From: Lentibacillus kapialis
GTDB taxonomy: Bacteria; Bacillota; Bacilli; Bacillales; Amphibacillaceae
Direction of reading: 5' to 3'
NCBI RefSeq assembly: GCF_014646635.1
Contig: NZ_BMNQ01000023.1
Location: 1 to 46,887 of the forward strand
Length of the DNA: 46,887 bases
Shown one piece after another: positions 35,181 through 43,566 of the stretch; position 1 is the stretch's first letter; the number at the start of each line of letters is the position of its first letter. The notes under the pieces were generated by a model, which saw only the letters and a program-made list of their open reading frames with translations, was not told where the DNA came from and made no database searches. Position numbers and translations under genes: made by a program.

Positions 35181-35266
35181 TTAGAAAAACGCGGCATTCG
35201 CCTCGTTCTAAGCGGATGCCGACATTTTTCTTTTAAGGTCATCCATTGCTTATGCTATCTGACGTT
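35181..35266. repeat. Interspersed repeat family R, copy 5
   Basis: TTAGAAAAACGCGGCATTCGC, the arm GCGGATGCCG, TTCTTTTAAGG and the end CTATCTGACGTTA. It lies between allE and allD2. Confidence 0.8.
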
Positions 35267-35316
35267 ATAAAAGGAATGGTAAAAAGCACAATTGCCTTTT
35301 ACCACTTCAACATTGA

Positions 35317-36081
35317 TTATAAAAACGCATCCCGATTGCAGTCTTTGGAATAAACGTATGATAACTTTTCTCTTCCTACTGCATAAGCAGCCTGAAGGCA
35401 ATAGGTATCCATAAAAATATAATCGTCCTTTTTCACTGGAATCCATTCGTTATCAAGGTTATACATGCCTTCACCGGACAACAGGTAAGCACCATGCTGC
35501 TGGTAATGGGTTTCGACAAATGGATGGCTTGCCGCCGGATCAAATGTTAGAATATGGAAATTCATATCGAATGCAATATCGGTAGGAAGCAGATCCTGGA
35601 TATGAACATTTTCCATATCATCATAAATAACTTCCTCATTCTCATTGGAATTACCGGCATGAACCCATGGTGTATGTCCTTCTAAGGTAATGTGTTTTTG
35701 TTTGTACAGAAATAGTCTTGAATCTTCATCCTGCATATTTTCCAAATACATGGTAGCGGATGGCGGGCAATACAAATAGCCACCTTGTTCCAGAACGAAT
35801 TCTTCCTTGTCGGCAAAAGCTTTTATTTTGCCGTCTAATACATATACAAATGTTTCGACATCATCACCACTGCCGAATCCGCGCTCGTTTTTACCACCTT
35901 TATGCATCGTGACGATATAGTCTACAAATTTGGCACCTGTCTTAGGGGATGACAGGATACTCATCGATACATTTTCAAATCCCGGTACAACATTATTGAC
36001 TAAACCCTCAGGCGGTAAAATCATATACTTCCCAGGTTCTACTACAGCTCTTGACGTTAAAATATCATTCGGATATCCCAT
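35317..36081 (-). CDS. allE: (S)-ureidoglycine aminohydrolase
   Basis: The product is 254 residues, a bicupin. The C-terminal cupin holds the Mn site as Glu190, His192, His196 (PFVETHYQQHG) and Gln230 (DTYCLQAAY); the spacing equals that of plant ureidoglycine aminohydrolase (235, 237, 241, 275). The N-terminal cupin has lost metal ligands, as usual. It releases ammonia from (S)-ureidoglycine to give (S)-ureidoglycolate, keeping the stereochemistry needed by AllD. AAGGAG precedes the ATG. It lies 47 bases after the carbamate kinase gene, in the allC-led operon. Confidence 0.92.
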   Translation of the reverse strand: MGYPNDILTSRAVVEPGKYMILPPEGLVNNVVPGFENVSMSILSSPKTGAKFVDYIVTMHKGGKNERGFGSGDDVETFVYVLDGKIKAFADKEEFVLEQGGYLYCPPSATMYLENMQDEDSRLFLYKQKHITLEGHTPWVHAGNSNENEEVIYDDMENVHIQDLLPTDIAFDMNFHILTFDPAASHPFVETHYQQHGAYLLSGEGMYNLDNEWIPVKKDDYIFMDTYCLQAAYAVGREKLSYVYSKDCNRDAFL

Positions 36082-36128
36082 TGTTCAATCGCTCCTTTTT
36101 TGTAAGATAGATGTTGAATCGCGCGTCA

Positions 36129-37067
36129 TTATCCGGAAATAATTGTTCCGCTATTCCCCCGAACAGCTTCATCCACTTTTTCCAGGGAACAAATAATTGA
36201 TGTGCCGGTGTTTTTTGCAAAATTCAATGCTGATTCCACTTTCGGCCCCATGCTGCCTTTACTGAATTGGCCTTCCTCAACATAGGATTCCAGTTCAGAA
36301 ACTGAAATGTCTTTCAATGCTTTTTCATCAGCTGTACCAAAGTTGACAAATACATGGTCAACATCAGTCAGGATCATGAATACGTCAGCATTGACTTCTT
36401 CGGCTAGTTTGCAGCCGCTGCGATCCTTGTCAATAACCGCCTCAATACCTTCATATTCCCCATTGTCTTTCTTGATAACCGGAATTCCACCACCGCCGCC
36501 GGCAACAACGACATTGCCTGCCTCTGCAAGCTGCTTGATAGTGTCGGCCTCTAAGATGTTGATTGGCTGTGGTGATGGTACCACACGACGCCATCCGCGG
36601 TTGGAATCCTCTTTCATGTTCCAGTTTCTTTCAGCTTGCAGTTTTTTAGCTTCTTCTTCGGTATAGAAAGTGCCAATTGGCTTTGAAGGATCATTAAAAT
36701 CTTCATCATTTTGAGATACCTGTGTACGTGTCAAGGTATTGACGACCGGTGCATCCATGCCCAGTGCGTTCAATTCACTTTGCAGACATTGCACCATCAT
36801 ATAACCAATAAACCCTTGTGACTCCCCATTCAGGACATCCATTGGCATTGGCGGGACAACATCTTCCGCCTCTTCATTTTGGCGCAGAATGTTACCGACT
36901 TGTGGTCCATTGCCATGCGTAATAACCAGTTTATAACCTTCTTGAATTAATTTAGCCAAAAACTTGCTGCTGGTCCGTACATTGTTTAATTGGTTCTCGT
37001 ACGTACCTTCCTGTTTTGGTTGTAATATAGCATTGCCACCTAAAGCAACTACAATTGTTTTGCTCAT
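36129..37067 (-). CDS. allK: Carbamate kinase of the allantoin pathway
   Basis: The product is 312 residues, full length. The amino-acid-kinase fold motifs are present: VVALGGNAILQP, LVITHGNGPQVGNIL, VVAGGGGGIPVI, then AVIDKDRSGCKLAEEVNAD and FSKGSMGPKVESAL. It converts carbamoyl phosphate and ADP to ATP, CO2 and NH3. Here the carbamoyl phosphate should come from oxalurate via AllFGH, so this is the ATP-yielding step, equivalent to YbcF in E. coli. No arginine deiminase genes are nearby. AGAGG precedes the ATG. Confidence 0.92.
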   Translation of the reverse strand: MSKTIVVALGGNAILQPKQEGTYENQLNNVRTSSKFLAKLIQEGYKLVITHGNGPQVGNILRQNEEAEDVVPPMPMDVLNGESQGFIGYMMVQCLQSELNALGMDAPVVNTLTRTQVSQNDEDFNDPSKPIGTFYTEEEAKKLQAERNWNMKEDSNRGWRRVVPSPQPINILEADTIKQLAEAGNVVVAGGGGGIPVIKKDNGEYEGIEAVIDKDRSGCKLAEEVNADVFMILTDVDHVFVNFGTADEKALKDISVSELESYVEEGQFSKGSMGPKVESALNFAKNTGTSIICSLEKVDEAVRGNSGTIISG

Positions 37068-37144
37068 CGTTTAACCTCTTTCTATCTTCTGCATAATCTC
37101 ATGAAAGGCATGCGGTTTGGGGACCGCACACCCACGATATCCAA

Positions 37145-38410
37145 TTATTCGACTTCGACACCATATTTTTCAGCAAGTGCTTCCAGTGCTTTTTCGAAAC
37201 ATCCTAATGGCACACGAACCGTACCGGCACCAATTTGTCCAACACCTGCTGTTTTATGGGCAATACCTGTGTTAATAACCGGTGTAATGCCTGTTTCTAC
37301 TACTTTCCGGATATCGATTCCAAGACATGCACCCTGGAAGTCCCATGTTGGAATGGATAAATTCGGATTGTTACCGATGCAAATTTCGCGCATTTCATCA
37401 CTTGTTTGAACCGCATCATTAAATCCGCCTGTTCCAACAAAGCGTGTAACACCTGGCGCAGCAATCATTGCCATTCCACCGACACCATAAGCTTCTGTAA
37501 TAGCACTGTCTCCCATATCAGGGTTTGCATCATCTGTGCTGTAGCCACTGAAGTAGAGGCCATCCGGCGTATTGACAGGTGCAGTAAACCATTGGTCACC
37601 CAATCCGCTGACTTTAATCCCAAATTCATCACCATTACGGGAAAGTGCCGTGATGATACTGCCTTCTTCAATTTCGGCCGCGGAATCCATGACGGCTTTG
37701 CCTGTTGCCATCATAATGTTCAGGAAGAATTGGTCCGTATCAGCCAGGAATGTTGTTACTTCCTGCAATTCGTTTTCCGGTAAGTCAGCAGTCAATAGAT
37801 ATGGAACAATATCTTTCAGGAACAATGCAGATGCTGCAATGTTGCGCTGGTGGAATTCATCTCCCATGGTGATAGCTTTTGCGACCGTAACGTTGACATT
37901 CATACCGCCATCAATTTGTTTCAATGCTTTTGATAAGGCAGGTCCGAGAACATCTTTCATCCATTGCAGCCGATTAATGACTTCATCGTTATATGCTCCA
38001 AAACGCAGAACCGCACCAATGCCTTCGTTCAAGTTACAGTAGGCGCGCTTGCCATTCACTTTATTTTCAACAACAACAACCGGCATGTTACCGGATGTAA
38101 TACCACCCATTGGTCCTACTGCATCTACAGAGTGGCATGGGACAAATTTAATTTCTCCCGATTCAAGCATTTTTTTAGCATCATCTTCATTGTTCGCCCA
38201 ACCTTCGAACAGGGTTGCTCCAATACAAGAGCCTTGCATCGGATGTGTCATGTTTTCCCACTTAATGGAAGGTCCAGCATGTAACAGCACTTTACCGTTC
38301 AGTTCAGAAATGACATCTTTTGCTGGCACAACATCCAACAAGAATGGTTGTGATTCTAATATTTGCTGTGTCACAGCCTCATTAGCTTCTTGAATTGATT
38401 GATATTGCAT
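37145..38410 (-). CDS. allG: DUF1116 protein, AllG subunit of oxamate carbamoyltransferase
   Basis: The product is 421 residues, matching E. coli YlbE-type proteins (DUF1116). Typical segments are LLHAGPSIKWENMTHPMQGSCIGATLFEGWANNEDDA, PMGGITSGNMPVVVVENKVNGKRAYCNLNEG and IDIRKVVETGITPVINTGIAHKTAG. With AllF and AllH it forms the oxamate carbamoyltransferase. The ATG at 38410 is preceded by AGGAGG; the frame extends to 38428 without need. It begins 24 bases after the allF stop, so the two are translationally close. Confidence 0.9.
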   Translation of the reverse strand: MQYQSIQEANEAVTQQILESQPFLLDVVPAKDVISELNGKVLLHAGPSIKWENMTHPMQGSCIGATLFEGWANNEDDAKKMLESGEIKFVPCHSVDAVGPMGGITSGNMPVVVVENKVNGKRAYCNLNEGIGAVLRFGAYNDEVINRLQWMKDVLGPALSKALKQIDGGMNVNVTVAKAITMGDEFHQRNIAASALFLKDIVPYLLTADLPENELQEVTTFLADTDQFFLNIMMATGKAVMDSAAEIEEGSIITALSRNGDEFGIKVSGLGDQWFTAPVNTPDGLYFSGYSTDDANPDMGDSAITEAYGVGGMAMIAAPGVTRFVGTGGFNDAVQTSDEMREICIGNNPNLSIPTWDFQGACLGIDIRKVVETGITPVINTGIAHKTAGVGQIGAGTVRVPLGCFEKALEALAEKYGVEVE

Positions 38411-38434
38411 CGTTATCCTCCTATTCATTATCGC

Positions 38435-40165
38435 TTATTTAAGCTTTTCCAATATTTTTGCTAACCGTTTATTTCCGCCTGCAATCGGCGCCCACTGGTA
38501 TTGCACAACTTCCCCGCCATGCTCCTTAATGGCTTCTGCAAAATTCTTCAATCCAACGTTGATCACACGCGGTTTACTGGAAATTAATGCTGCAACTTTA
38601 TCATCTTCAGATACCTCATTATCACCATTATCTGCTTCTGTCTTTTCACCATTGAGATAATCAACAATATCCACTGCAAGTTGCGTAGCCTGCGCGTTGC
38701 TTTCTGCTACAATAACACCGGCTGCTTCCAGCTTATCAACTTGATCCTGGAATACCTGCGGATCATCTGCTGTACCGGTAACAGAAGCAATGGCAACGAA
38801 TGTTTTTCCTTCTGAAGCTGCTTGTTCTTTCGCTTTTTCAACAACCGGAGCAAACACACCGGCCATATCTTCATGTGCGCCATACCCGATAACATTGTCC
38901 AGTAAAATCACGGCTGTCTCTGAATCTGCTGCAGCTTCTTCCATCTTTTCCACACGCAAAGTCGGGTCAATCATAGGATGCGCCCGCCCCTGGGTATAGG
39001 CATCATCACCGAGATCGATGACTTCATGACTTTCATACTGCAGCATCATACCTTCCGGGTGTTCATGAGACGCATCAAGCTCAAGTGCGTCTTCTATAAT
39101 CATAGCTGCTTCGTTAGCTAATGTACCACCGCAGAAATACCCTTTGATGTAGCGTTGCTGACTGTTTTCTTTGATTTTCTGCAGGTCTTCATCTTCAGCG
39201 AAATGATAGCTGCCGGTTTTGTTCGCACTGGCCAGTTCCAAAGCTTTACGTGCAGTGTCTTCCAGTGTCCATGTATAGTGAACATTGTCGTGAGCCTCTC
39301 GTGGTTTGTCTCCCATAAATACGGCAACGACTGGCTTCGATAATGTTTTAAACACGTCAACTACTTTTTCACGCACTTCCGGAGCAGGCGGCTTGGAGAT
39401 ATACGTAATAACATCTGTTTCCGGATCTTCATCAAGCACTTGCAAACCACGAATCGTTGTAATCGCACCGATTTCCGACGAGAGATCGCGGCCGCCGGTA
39501 CCGATAGCTTGCGATACGCCACTGCCATTTCGGCCAATGATAGTGGAAACTTCCTGAATACCGGTACCAGATGCACCAACTATTCCAATGTTTCCTTTTT
39601 CCACAACATTCGCAAATGCCATTGGCACACCATCCAGAATGCCGGTTCCGCAGTCAGGTCCCATGACAATCAAGCCTTCATCCTGTGCGCGTGTTTTAAG
39701 TTGCAATTCATCTTCGACTGGAACGTTGTCACTGAACATGAAGACATTCAGCCCACGATCCAGTGCTTTATTTGCTTCTGCTGTTGCATGTTCACCAGCA
39801 ATAGAAATTAACGCCACATCTGCAGTCGATAGTTTTTTATCAGCCATTTCCCATGTTCGGACGACCGGAATGGTACTTTGTTGAGATGCTTCCGATTGAC
39901 TGTTCAAGTATGAATCTGTTTCTTCCACAACGTTCTCTACAACACTTTCATCATCTGTATCAACCACAATACAAAGATCAGTGGGATTTGCTCCTTCCAG
40001 TTCTTCAGTATATAAACCGGAACTTTTGAAAATATCTTTATTAGCTGGTGTGCCCATCATAACTTGAACCTGATTCACACCATCTACCGCGGACAAATGA
40101 TTGGTCAGCAACATCAGGCTGACTGAATCCTGATACAAGTTTTTCTTGATCACAGTATATAGCAC
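38435..40165 (-). CDS. allF: FdrA-like protein, AllF subunit of oxamate carbamoyltransferase
   Basis: The product is 576 residues. It aligns along its length with E. coli FdrA: start MLYTVIKKNLYQDSVSLM, MMGTPANKDIF, MGPDCGTGILDGVPMAFANVV, GNIGIVGASGTGIQEVS, and the end YQWAPIAGGNKRLAKILEKL. It consists of two succinyl-CoA-synthetase-like halves; the His/phosphate chemistry of that fold fits a carbamoyl phosphate enzyme. The GTG at 40165 is preferred over 40174, because GGAG lies eight bases upstream and the N-terminus then matches E. coli FdrA. It lies 42 bases downstream of allC. Confidence 0.92.
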   Translation of the reverse strand: MLYTVIKKNLYQDSVSLMLLTNHLSAVDGVNQVQVMMGTPANKDIFKSSGLYTEELEGANPTDLCIVVDTDDESVVENVVEETDSYLNSQSEASQQSTIPVVRTWEMADKKLSTADVALISIAGEHATAEANKALDRGLNVFMFSDNVPVEDELQLKTRAQDEGLIVMGPDCGTGILDGVPMAFANVVEKGNIGIVGASGTGIQEVSTIIGRNGSGVSQAIGTGGRDLSSEIGAITTIRGLQVLDEDPETDVITYISKPPAPEVREKVVDVFKTLSKPVVAVFMGDKPREAHDNVHYTWTLEDTARKALELASANKTGSYHFAEDEDLQKIKENSQQRYIKGYFCGGTLANEAAMIIEDALELDASHEHPEGMMLQYESHEVIDLGDDAYTQGRAHPMIDPTLRVEKMEEAAADSETAVILLDNVIGYGAHEDMAGVFAPVVEKAKEQAASEGKTFVAIASVTGTADDPQVFQDQVDKLEAAGVIVAESNAQATQLAVDIVDYLNGEKTEADNGDNEVSEDDKVAALISSKPRVINVGLKNFAEAIKEHGGEVVQYQWAPIAGGNKRLAKILEKLK

Positions 40166-40207
40166 TATTTTCACTCCAAACGAATCATTTTTTTACCTTT
40201 CACCGTG

Positions 40208-41455
40208 TTATTCGGTATAACCTAATTCATACAACGTACTAATTAAAGCCTGTACACCCTCTGCTAAATGGTCAGGACTTGTGTATTCTTTCGGATTATG
40301 GCTTATCCCCTTATGACTTGGGACAAATAACATAGCCGTCGGGATGACGGGCGCAATTACCTGGGAATCATGCCCTGCCCCACTATGCATCAGCTTATAG
40401 TGTGCACCATTTTCATCACATTGCTTCTGCATCACATCGACAATATGCTGATTCATTGGAACCGGATCGGCATCCATCCACAAATCAATATCCACAGCAA
40501 CACCAATTTGTTCTGCAATCTCCTGCAATTTCGCTTCCACATCTGTTGTGAAATTCGTTAATGCATCTTTCTCTGTATGTCTGATATCGATTGTGAATGT
40601 AGCCTTGCCCGGCACAACATTAACCGTATTCGGTTCAAGGAAGATCGACCCTACTGTCGCTACTAATGGATCACCTTCAGCTATAGCCATATCATTAATG
40701 GCGCAAATCATGCGGGAGGCTGCATTCATGGCATCCGCACGATACCCCATCGGTGTAGTACCTGCATGATTGGCTTCACCATTCACCGTAATAGTGTAAC
40801 GGCGCTGCCCGACAATATGCTGAACAATTCCAACTGGTATATCTTCTTTCTCCAGCACATTTCCCTGCTCAACATGAATTTCAACAAAGGATTTCAAATC
40901 AGTACGAACATGCTCCGGATGTTGCTTATAATCAAAACCAGCCTGATGAATGGCATCATCAAATGACGTCCCCTCAAAATCCTTGATACCTTGTACATCT
41001 TCTGTTTTAGCCTGCCCGGTAATATTTTTGGAACCCCAGAACGAATAAGGAAAACGACTTCCTTCTTCCTCCGCCATCGATACAACTTCCAGATTCCGAA
41101 GCGGAGCGCCATATTTTTCTTTCAAATAGCGGAGGGCCAAGAACCCGGCAATAATGCCATATTGTCCGTCATATAGACCGCCATTTGTGACAGTATCCAC
41201 ATGAGATCCTGTTAAAATGGTTTCATCCGGATAAGTTGTTCCCTCGAGCCTTCCAAATAGGTTGCCGACTTCATCAAATTGAACGTTTAATCCTTCATCC
41301 TCGAACAGCTTTTTTAGTGATTCCTGGGCCTCTATCCATTCCTTACTGTATAATAGCCTTGAAACGCCGCCTTCAGCATCACTTCCGATCTGCCCCAGCC
41401 AATCAAGGTATTCTTTAATGGCTTCCCCGGAAATCGTATCATTTCGAGAGCTCAT
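40208..41455 (-). CDS. allC: Allantoate amidohydrolase
   Basis: The product is 415 residues, a Zn/Mn-dependent M20-type hydrolase that converts allantoate to (S)-ureidoglycine, CO2 and NH3. The metal ligands are visible as His85 (GSHVDTV), Asp96 (GGLYDGQYG), the Glu pair near 130 (AEEEGSRFP), His194 (EIHVEQG) and the late His in GISHNPKEYTS. SGAGHDSQ is the usual substrate loop. AAAGGAAG precedes the ATG at 41455. It is the first gene of the operon allC-allF-allG-allK-allE-allD2, with a promoter and motif site A upstream. N-carbamoyl-amino-acid hydrolases are close relatives, but context decides. Confidence 0.92.
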   Translation of the reverse strand: MSSRNDTISGEAIKEYLDWLGQIGSDAEGGVSRLLYSKEWIEAQESLKKLFEDEGLNVQFDEVGNLFGRLEGTTYPDETILTGSHVDTVTNGGLYDGQYGIIAGFLALRYLKEKYGAPLRNLEVVSMAEEEGSRFPYSFWGSKNITGQAKTEDVQGIKDFEGTSFDDAIHQAGFDYKQHPEHVRTDLKSFVEIHVEQGNVLEKEDIPVGIVQHIVGQRRYTITVNGEANHAGTTPMGYRADAMNAASRMICAINDMAIAEGDPLVATVGSIFLEPNTVNVVPGKATFTIDIRHTEKDALTNFTTDVEAKLQEIAEQIGVAVDIDLWMDADPVPMNQHIVDVMQKQCDENGAHYKLMHSGAGHDSQVIAPVIPTAMLFVPSHKGISHNPKEYTSPDHLAEGVQALISTLYELGYTE

Positions 41456-41680
41456 ACCATTCTTCCTTTCTATATTAATGTTTGCTAACGCAAGAACGCG
41501 AGTTAGCATCAATTACATGAAAACATAATTTTTTGTCCATTCATCTGTATAAATGGATGACATAGTCCTATTACAATGCGCCTTATTAATCCAGGAAGAA
41601 ACTTTTCCATATCCACTTGATATGCTTAACAGCGATTAAAAACTGCCTGAATCAACTATCACGCTCTTATACCAGTATTT

Positions 41681-41727
41681 ATTATACCCAATCGTGCTGT
41701 GAAAGTAATTGTCCGTTTTAAACAAAT
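41681..41727 (-). promoter_or_regulatory. allC promoter with shared motif site A
   Basis: On the minus strand TATAAT (41686-41681) is preceded, 16 bases upstream, by TTACTT as a weak -35. Directly above and overlapping it is motif site A (41707-41727; plus strand AATTGTCCG then TTTTAAACAAAT). A poor -35 with an adjacent motif fits activation by a bound regulator, probably PucR. Confidence 0.6.
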
Positions 41728-41918
41728 TTATTATGATTTTTTAAGTATATTAGACAACTACTCAATAAGTGGTCCACCCCGCTAGACGATTAACAGGAAA
41801 TTCGGTATACTTGCGTTTGTCGCTGACGTCAACCCAAACAGATGATAAACCATTTCATGTCTCTTATACCTTTAATATGTACGATTGAAAACGAAATTAA
41901 AGTGAGATGATCAATAAA

Positions 41919-42785
41919 ATGAAAACAACATTCACATACAAACAAGTAAAAGGCTGCTGTATTAAAGGAGATTTTTACCCGTCCCAAGAAAAGAATGCAC
42001 CGCTTATTGTTTATATCCATGGCGGGGGGTTAATCTGGGGAACTCGGAAGGATATGCGCGAGGAGCAAATCAATCTTTATCATCAAGCGGGCTTTAACGT
42101 CTGTTCGATTGATTACCGGCTGGCTCCTGAAACAAAATTACCGGAAATTACCGAGGACATTCGTGATGTCCTTCATTGGCTGCAAGAAGAAGGCAGCAAA
42201 ACATATGACTTCGATGCTAGTAAAATGGCAGTAACCGGAAGTTCGGCAGGAGGATACCTGGCACTTCTTTCCGGTACCCTGACTATTCGGCCGAAAGCAA
42301 TCGTTTCATTTTACGGCTATGGCAATATAATAGGTGATTGGTATACCAAGCCATCTCCACATTTTTTGAAAATGACCAAAGTACCGGAACATTTGGTAAA
42401 ACAGTTAATTCAGTCTCATACGATTGCTGAAGCACCGATTGAAAGGCGTTATGCCATTTACTTGTACTGCCGGCAGCAAGGAAAATGGATTGATTATATA
42501 ACGTCGCTGAATCCCAGACTGAATGTTGCAAAGCTAAAGGCGTATTGCCCTGTGGAAAACATCGATGCTGATTTTCCACCGACCCTTTTGCTGCACGGAA
42601 ACGCAGACAAAGACGTCCCCTTTCAGGAATCAGCGGACATGTACCAGTCTCTTTCAAATGCTGGTATAACCACCCAGCTCATTACGATTCCGAATGGTGA
42701 ACACTCATTTGATGAGAACATGGAAAACCCGACCGTTACCAAAGCATTTGAACAGGTTATTTCCTTTTTAAAGTCCAATCTGTAG
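41919..42785 (+). CDS. Alpha/beta hydrolase (HSL-like esterase)
   Basis: The product is about 288 residues. The oxyanion motif HGGG (VYIHGGGLIWGTRKDM), nucleophile elbow GSSAGG, the acid in LLLHGNADKDVPF and His in NGEHSF give a complete Ser-Asp-His triad of the hormone-sensitive-lipase/carboxylesterase type. There is no signal peptide, so it is cytoplasmic. Natural substrates are unknown; short-chain esters are typical. The ATG at 41919 is preferred, since an ATG at 41907 directly touches the only GTGAG site. It is divergent from allC, so a link to allantoin use is possible but not shown. Confidence 0.82.
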   Translation: MKTTFTYKQVKGCCIKGDFYPSQEKNAPLIVYIHGGGLIWGTRKDMREEQINLYHQAGFNVCSIDYRLAPETKLPEITEDIRDVLHWLQEEGSKTYDFDASKMAVTGSSAGGYLALLSGTLTIRPKAIVSFYGYGNIIGDWYTKPSPHFLKMTKVPEHLVKQLIQSHTIAEAPIERRYAIYLYCRQQGKWIDYITSLNPRLNVAKLKAYCPVENIDADFPPTLLLHGNADKDVPFQESADMYQSLSNAGITTQLITIPNGEHSFDENMENPTVTKAFEQVISFLKSNL

Positions 42786-42843
42786 GACGGTATTGGGAAA
42801 ATTTCATGGCTATGTTGTGAATTTGACAACCAAAGTCATATAA

Positions 42844-42879
42844 ACAGGCTCTCACCAAATCCGTATAGTGAAAGCCTGT
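42844..42879. terminator. Hairpin after the hydrolase gene
   Basis: ACAGGCTCTCAC pairs with GTGAAAGCCTGT (one mismatch). It lies between the hydrolase stop and the convergent monooxygenase remnant and could serve both strands. Confidence 0.55.
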
Positions 42880-42901
42880 CAGCATTGGGAAACCTGTTTC
42901 C

Positions 42902-43054
42902 CTATTTCTTCGTTGTATACTTTTTGATTACCGGTAAGATCTCTGTACCAATCAGTTCAATATTCTTTTTCAGCTTATCAAATGGCACGCCACCGAAATC
43001 CATTTGGGTGATGTAGCGCTGATGCCCATAAAGAATTATCTGTATTAAACCGGT
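42902..43054 (-). pseudogene. C-terminal remnant of a luciferase-like flavin monooxygenase
   Basis: About 50 codons read GHQRYITQMDFGGVPFDKLK then KNIELIGTEILPVIKKY, the usual end of LLM-class flavin-dependent oxidoreductases. There is no start or upstream domain; the frame abuts the 3' end of the ASCH gene. About 85 percent of a normal (~340-residue) protein is missing, so it is a deletion relic. Confidence 0.7.
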
Positions 43055-43380
43055 TTTAATATATGGGCCCAAACGATTACATCAGGGTCCCACACGTTCG
43101 CGCCGTGAATCGTTGTAATGCTGCTTATATATTCATCCAAACTTCCATATCCCTCCTGACGGGCATCCGCATCTGTCACTTCGCTAAGTTTTTGAGGATA
43201 CACATCCTTAACCAAAATGGTGTGGCCGTTCAACTCAAGTGTCTCTCCTGGATCGGCATACCGGTCATTACGGCGTACAGACGTTTTGTCACCGTTTATG
43301 ATTTTTTGGATATCTTTCTGAATACCGACTAATCTATTGATGTCATATTTTTCCGGCCAGTTTTGCTTACTCATTTCCAT
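43045..43380 (-). CDS. ASCH-domain protein
   Basis: The product is 111 residues. The fold signature is present: INRLVGIQKDIQKIINGDKTSVRRN (K.V..R core), PGETLELNGHTILVKDVYPQKLSEV, and an ending HGANVWDPDVIVWAHIL. ASCH domains are PUA-like and bind RNA or modified nucleosides; some relatives are amidohydrolases acting on N4-acetylcytidine. No catalytic role can be assigned here. GGAGGAGATGATAAG precedes the ATG at 43380. It was probably followed by a monooxygenase gene that is now only a remnant. Confidence 0.82.
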   Translation of the reverse strand: MEMSKQNWPEKYDINRLVGIQKDIQKIINGDKTSVRRNDRYADPGETLELNGHTILVKDVYPQKLSEVTDADARQEGYGSLDEYISSITTIHGANVWDPDVIVWAHILKPV

Positions 43381-43566
43381 CTTATCATCTCCTCCGTTTA
43401 TTTTCCCATTTTAGAGCATAATAAACAAACATGCTATTTTGCCGTTTAAGACAGTTGAAATAACGCGTGCCTTTGTAGTGCGTGTTCAAACAAGAACCTC
43501 TTGTATGGATTTCCGTCTAATAACACATTAAAATATAGGAAAGAACAAAAAGTCAGGAGAACATAA

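Noticed and set aside
36129-37067. Arginine deiminase pathway assignment for the carbamate kinase
   Set aside because: No arcA, arcB or arcD lies nearby, whereas allF/allG are immediate neighbours, so the allantoin role is better supported.
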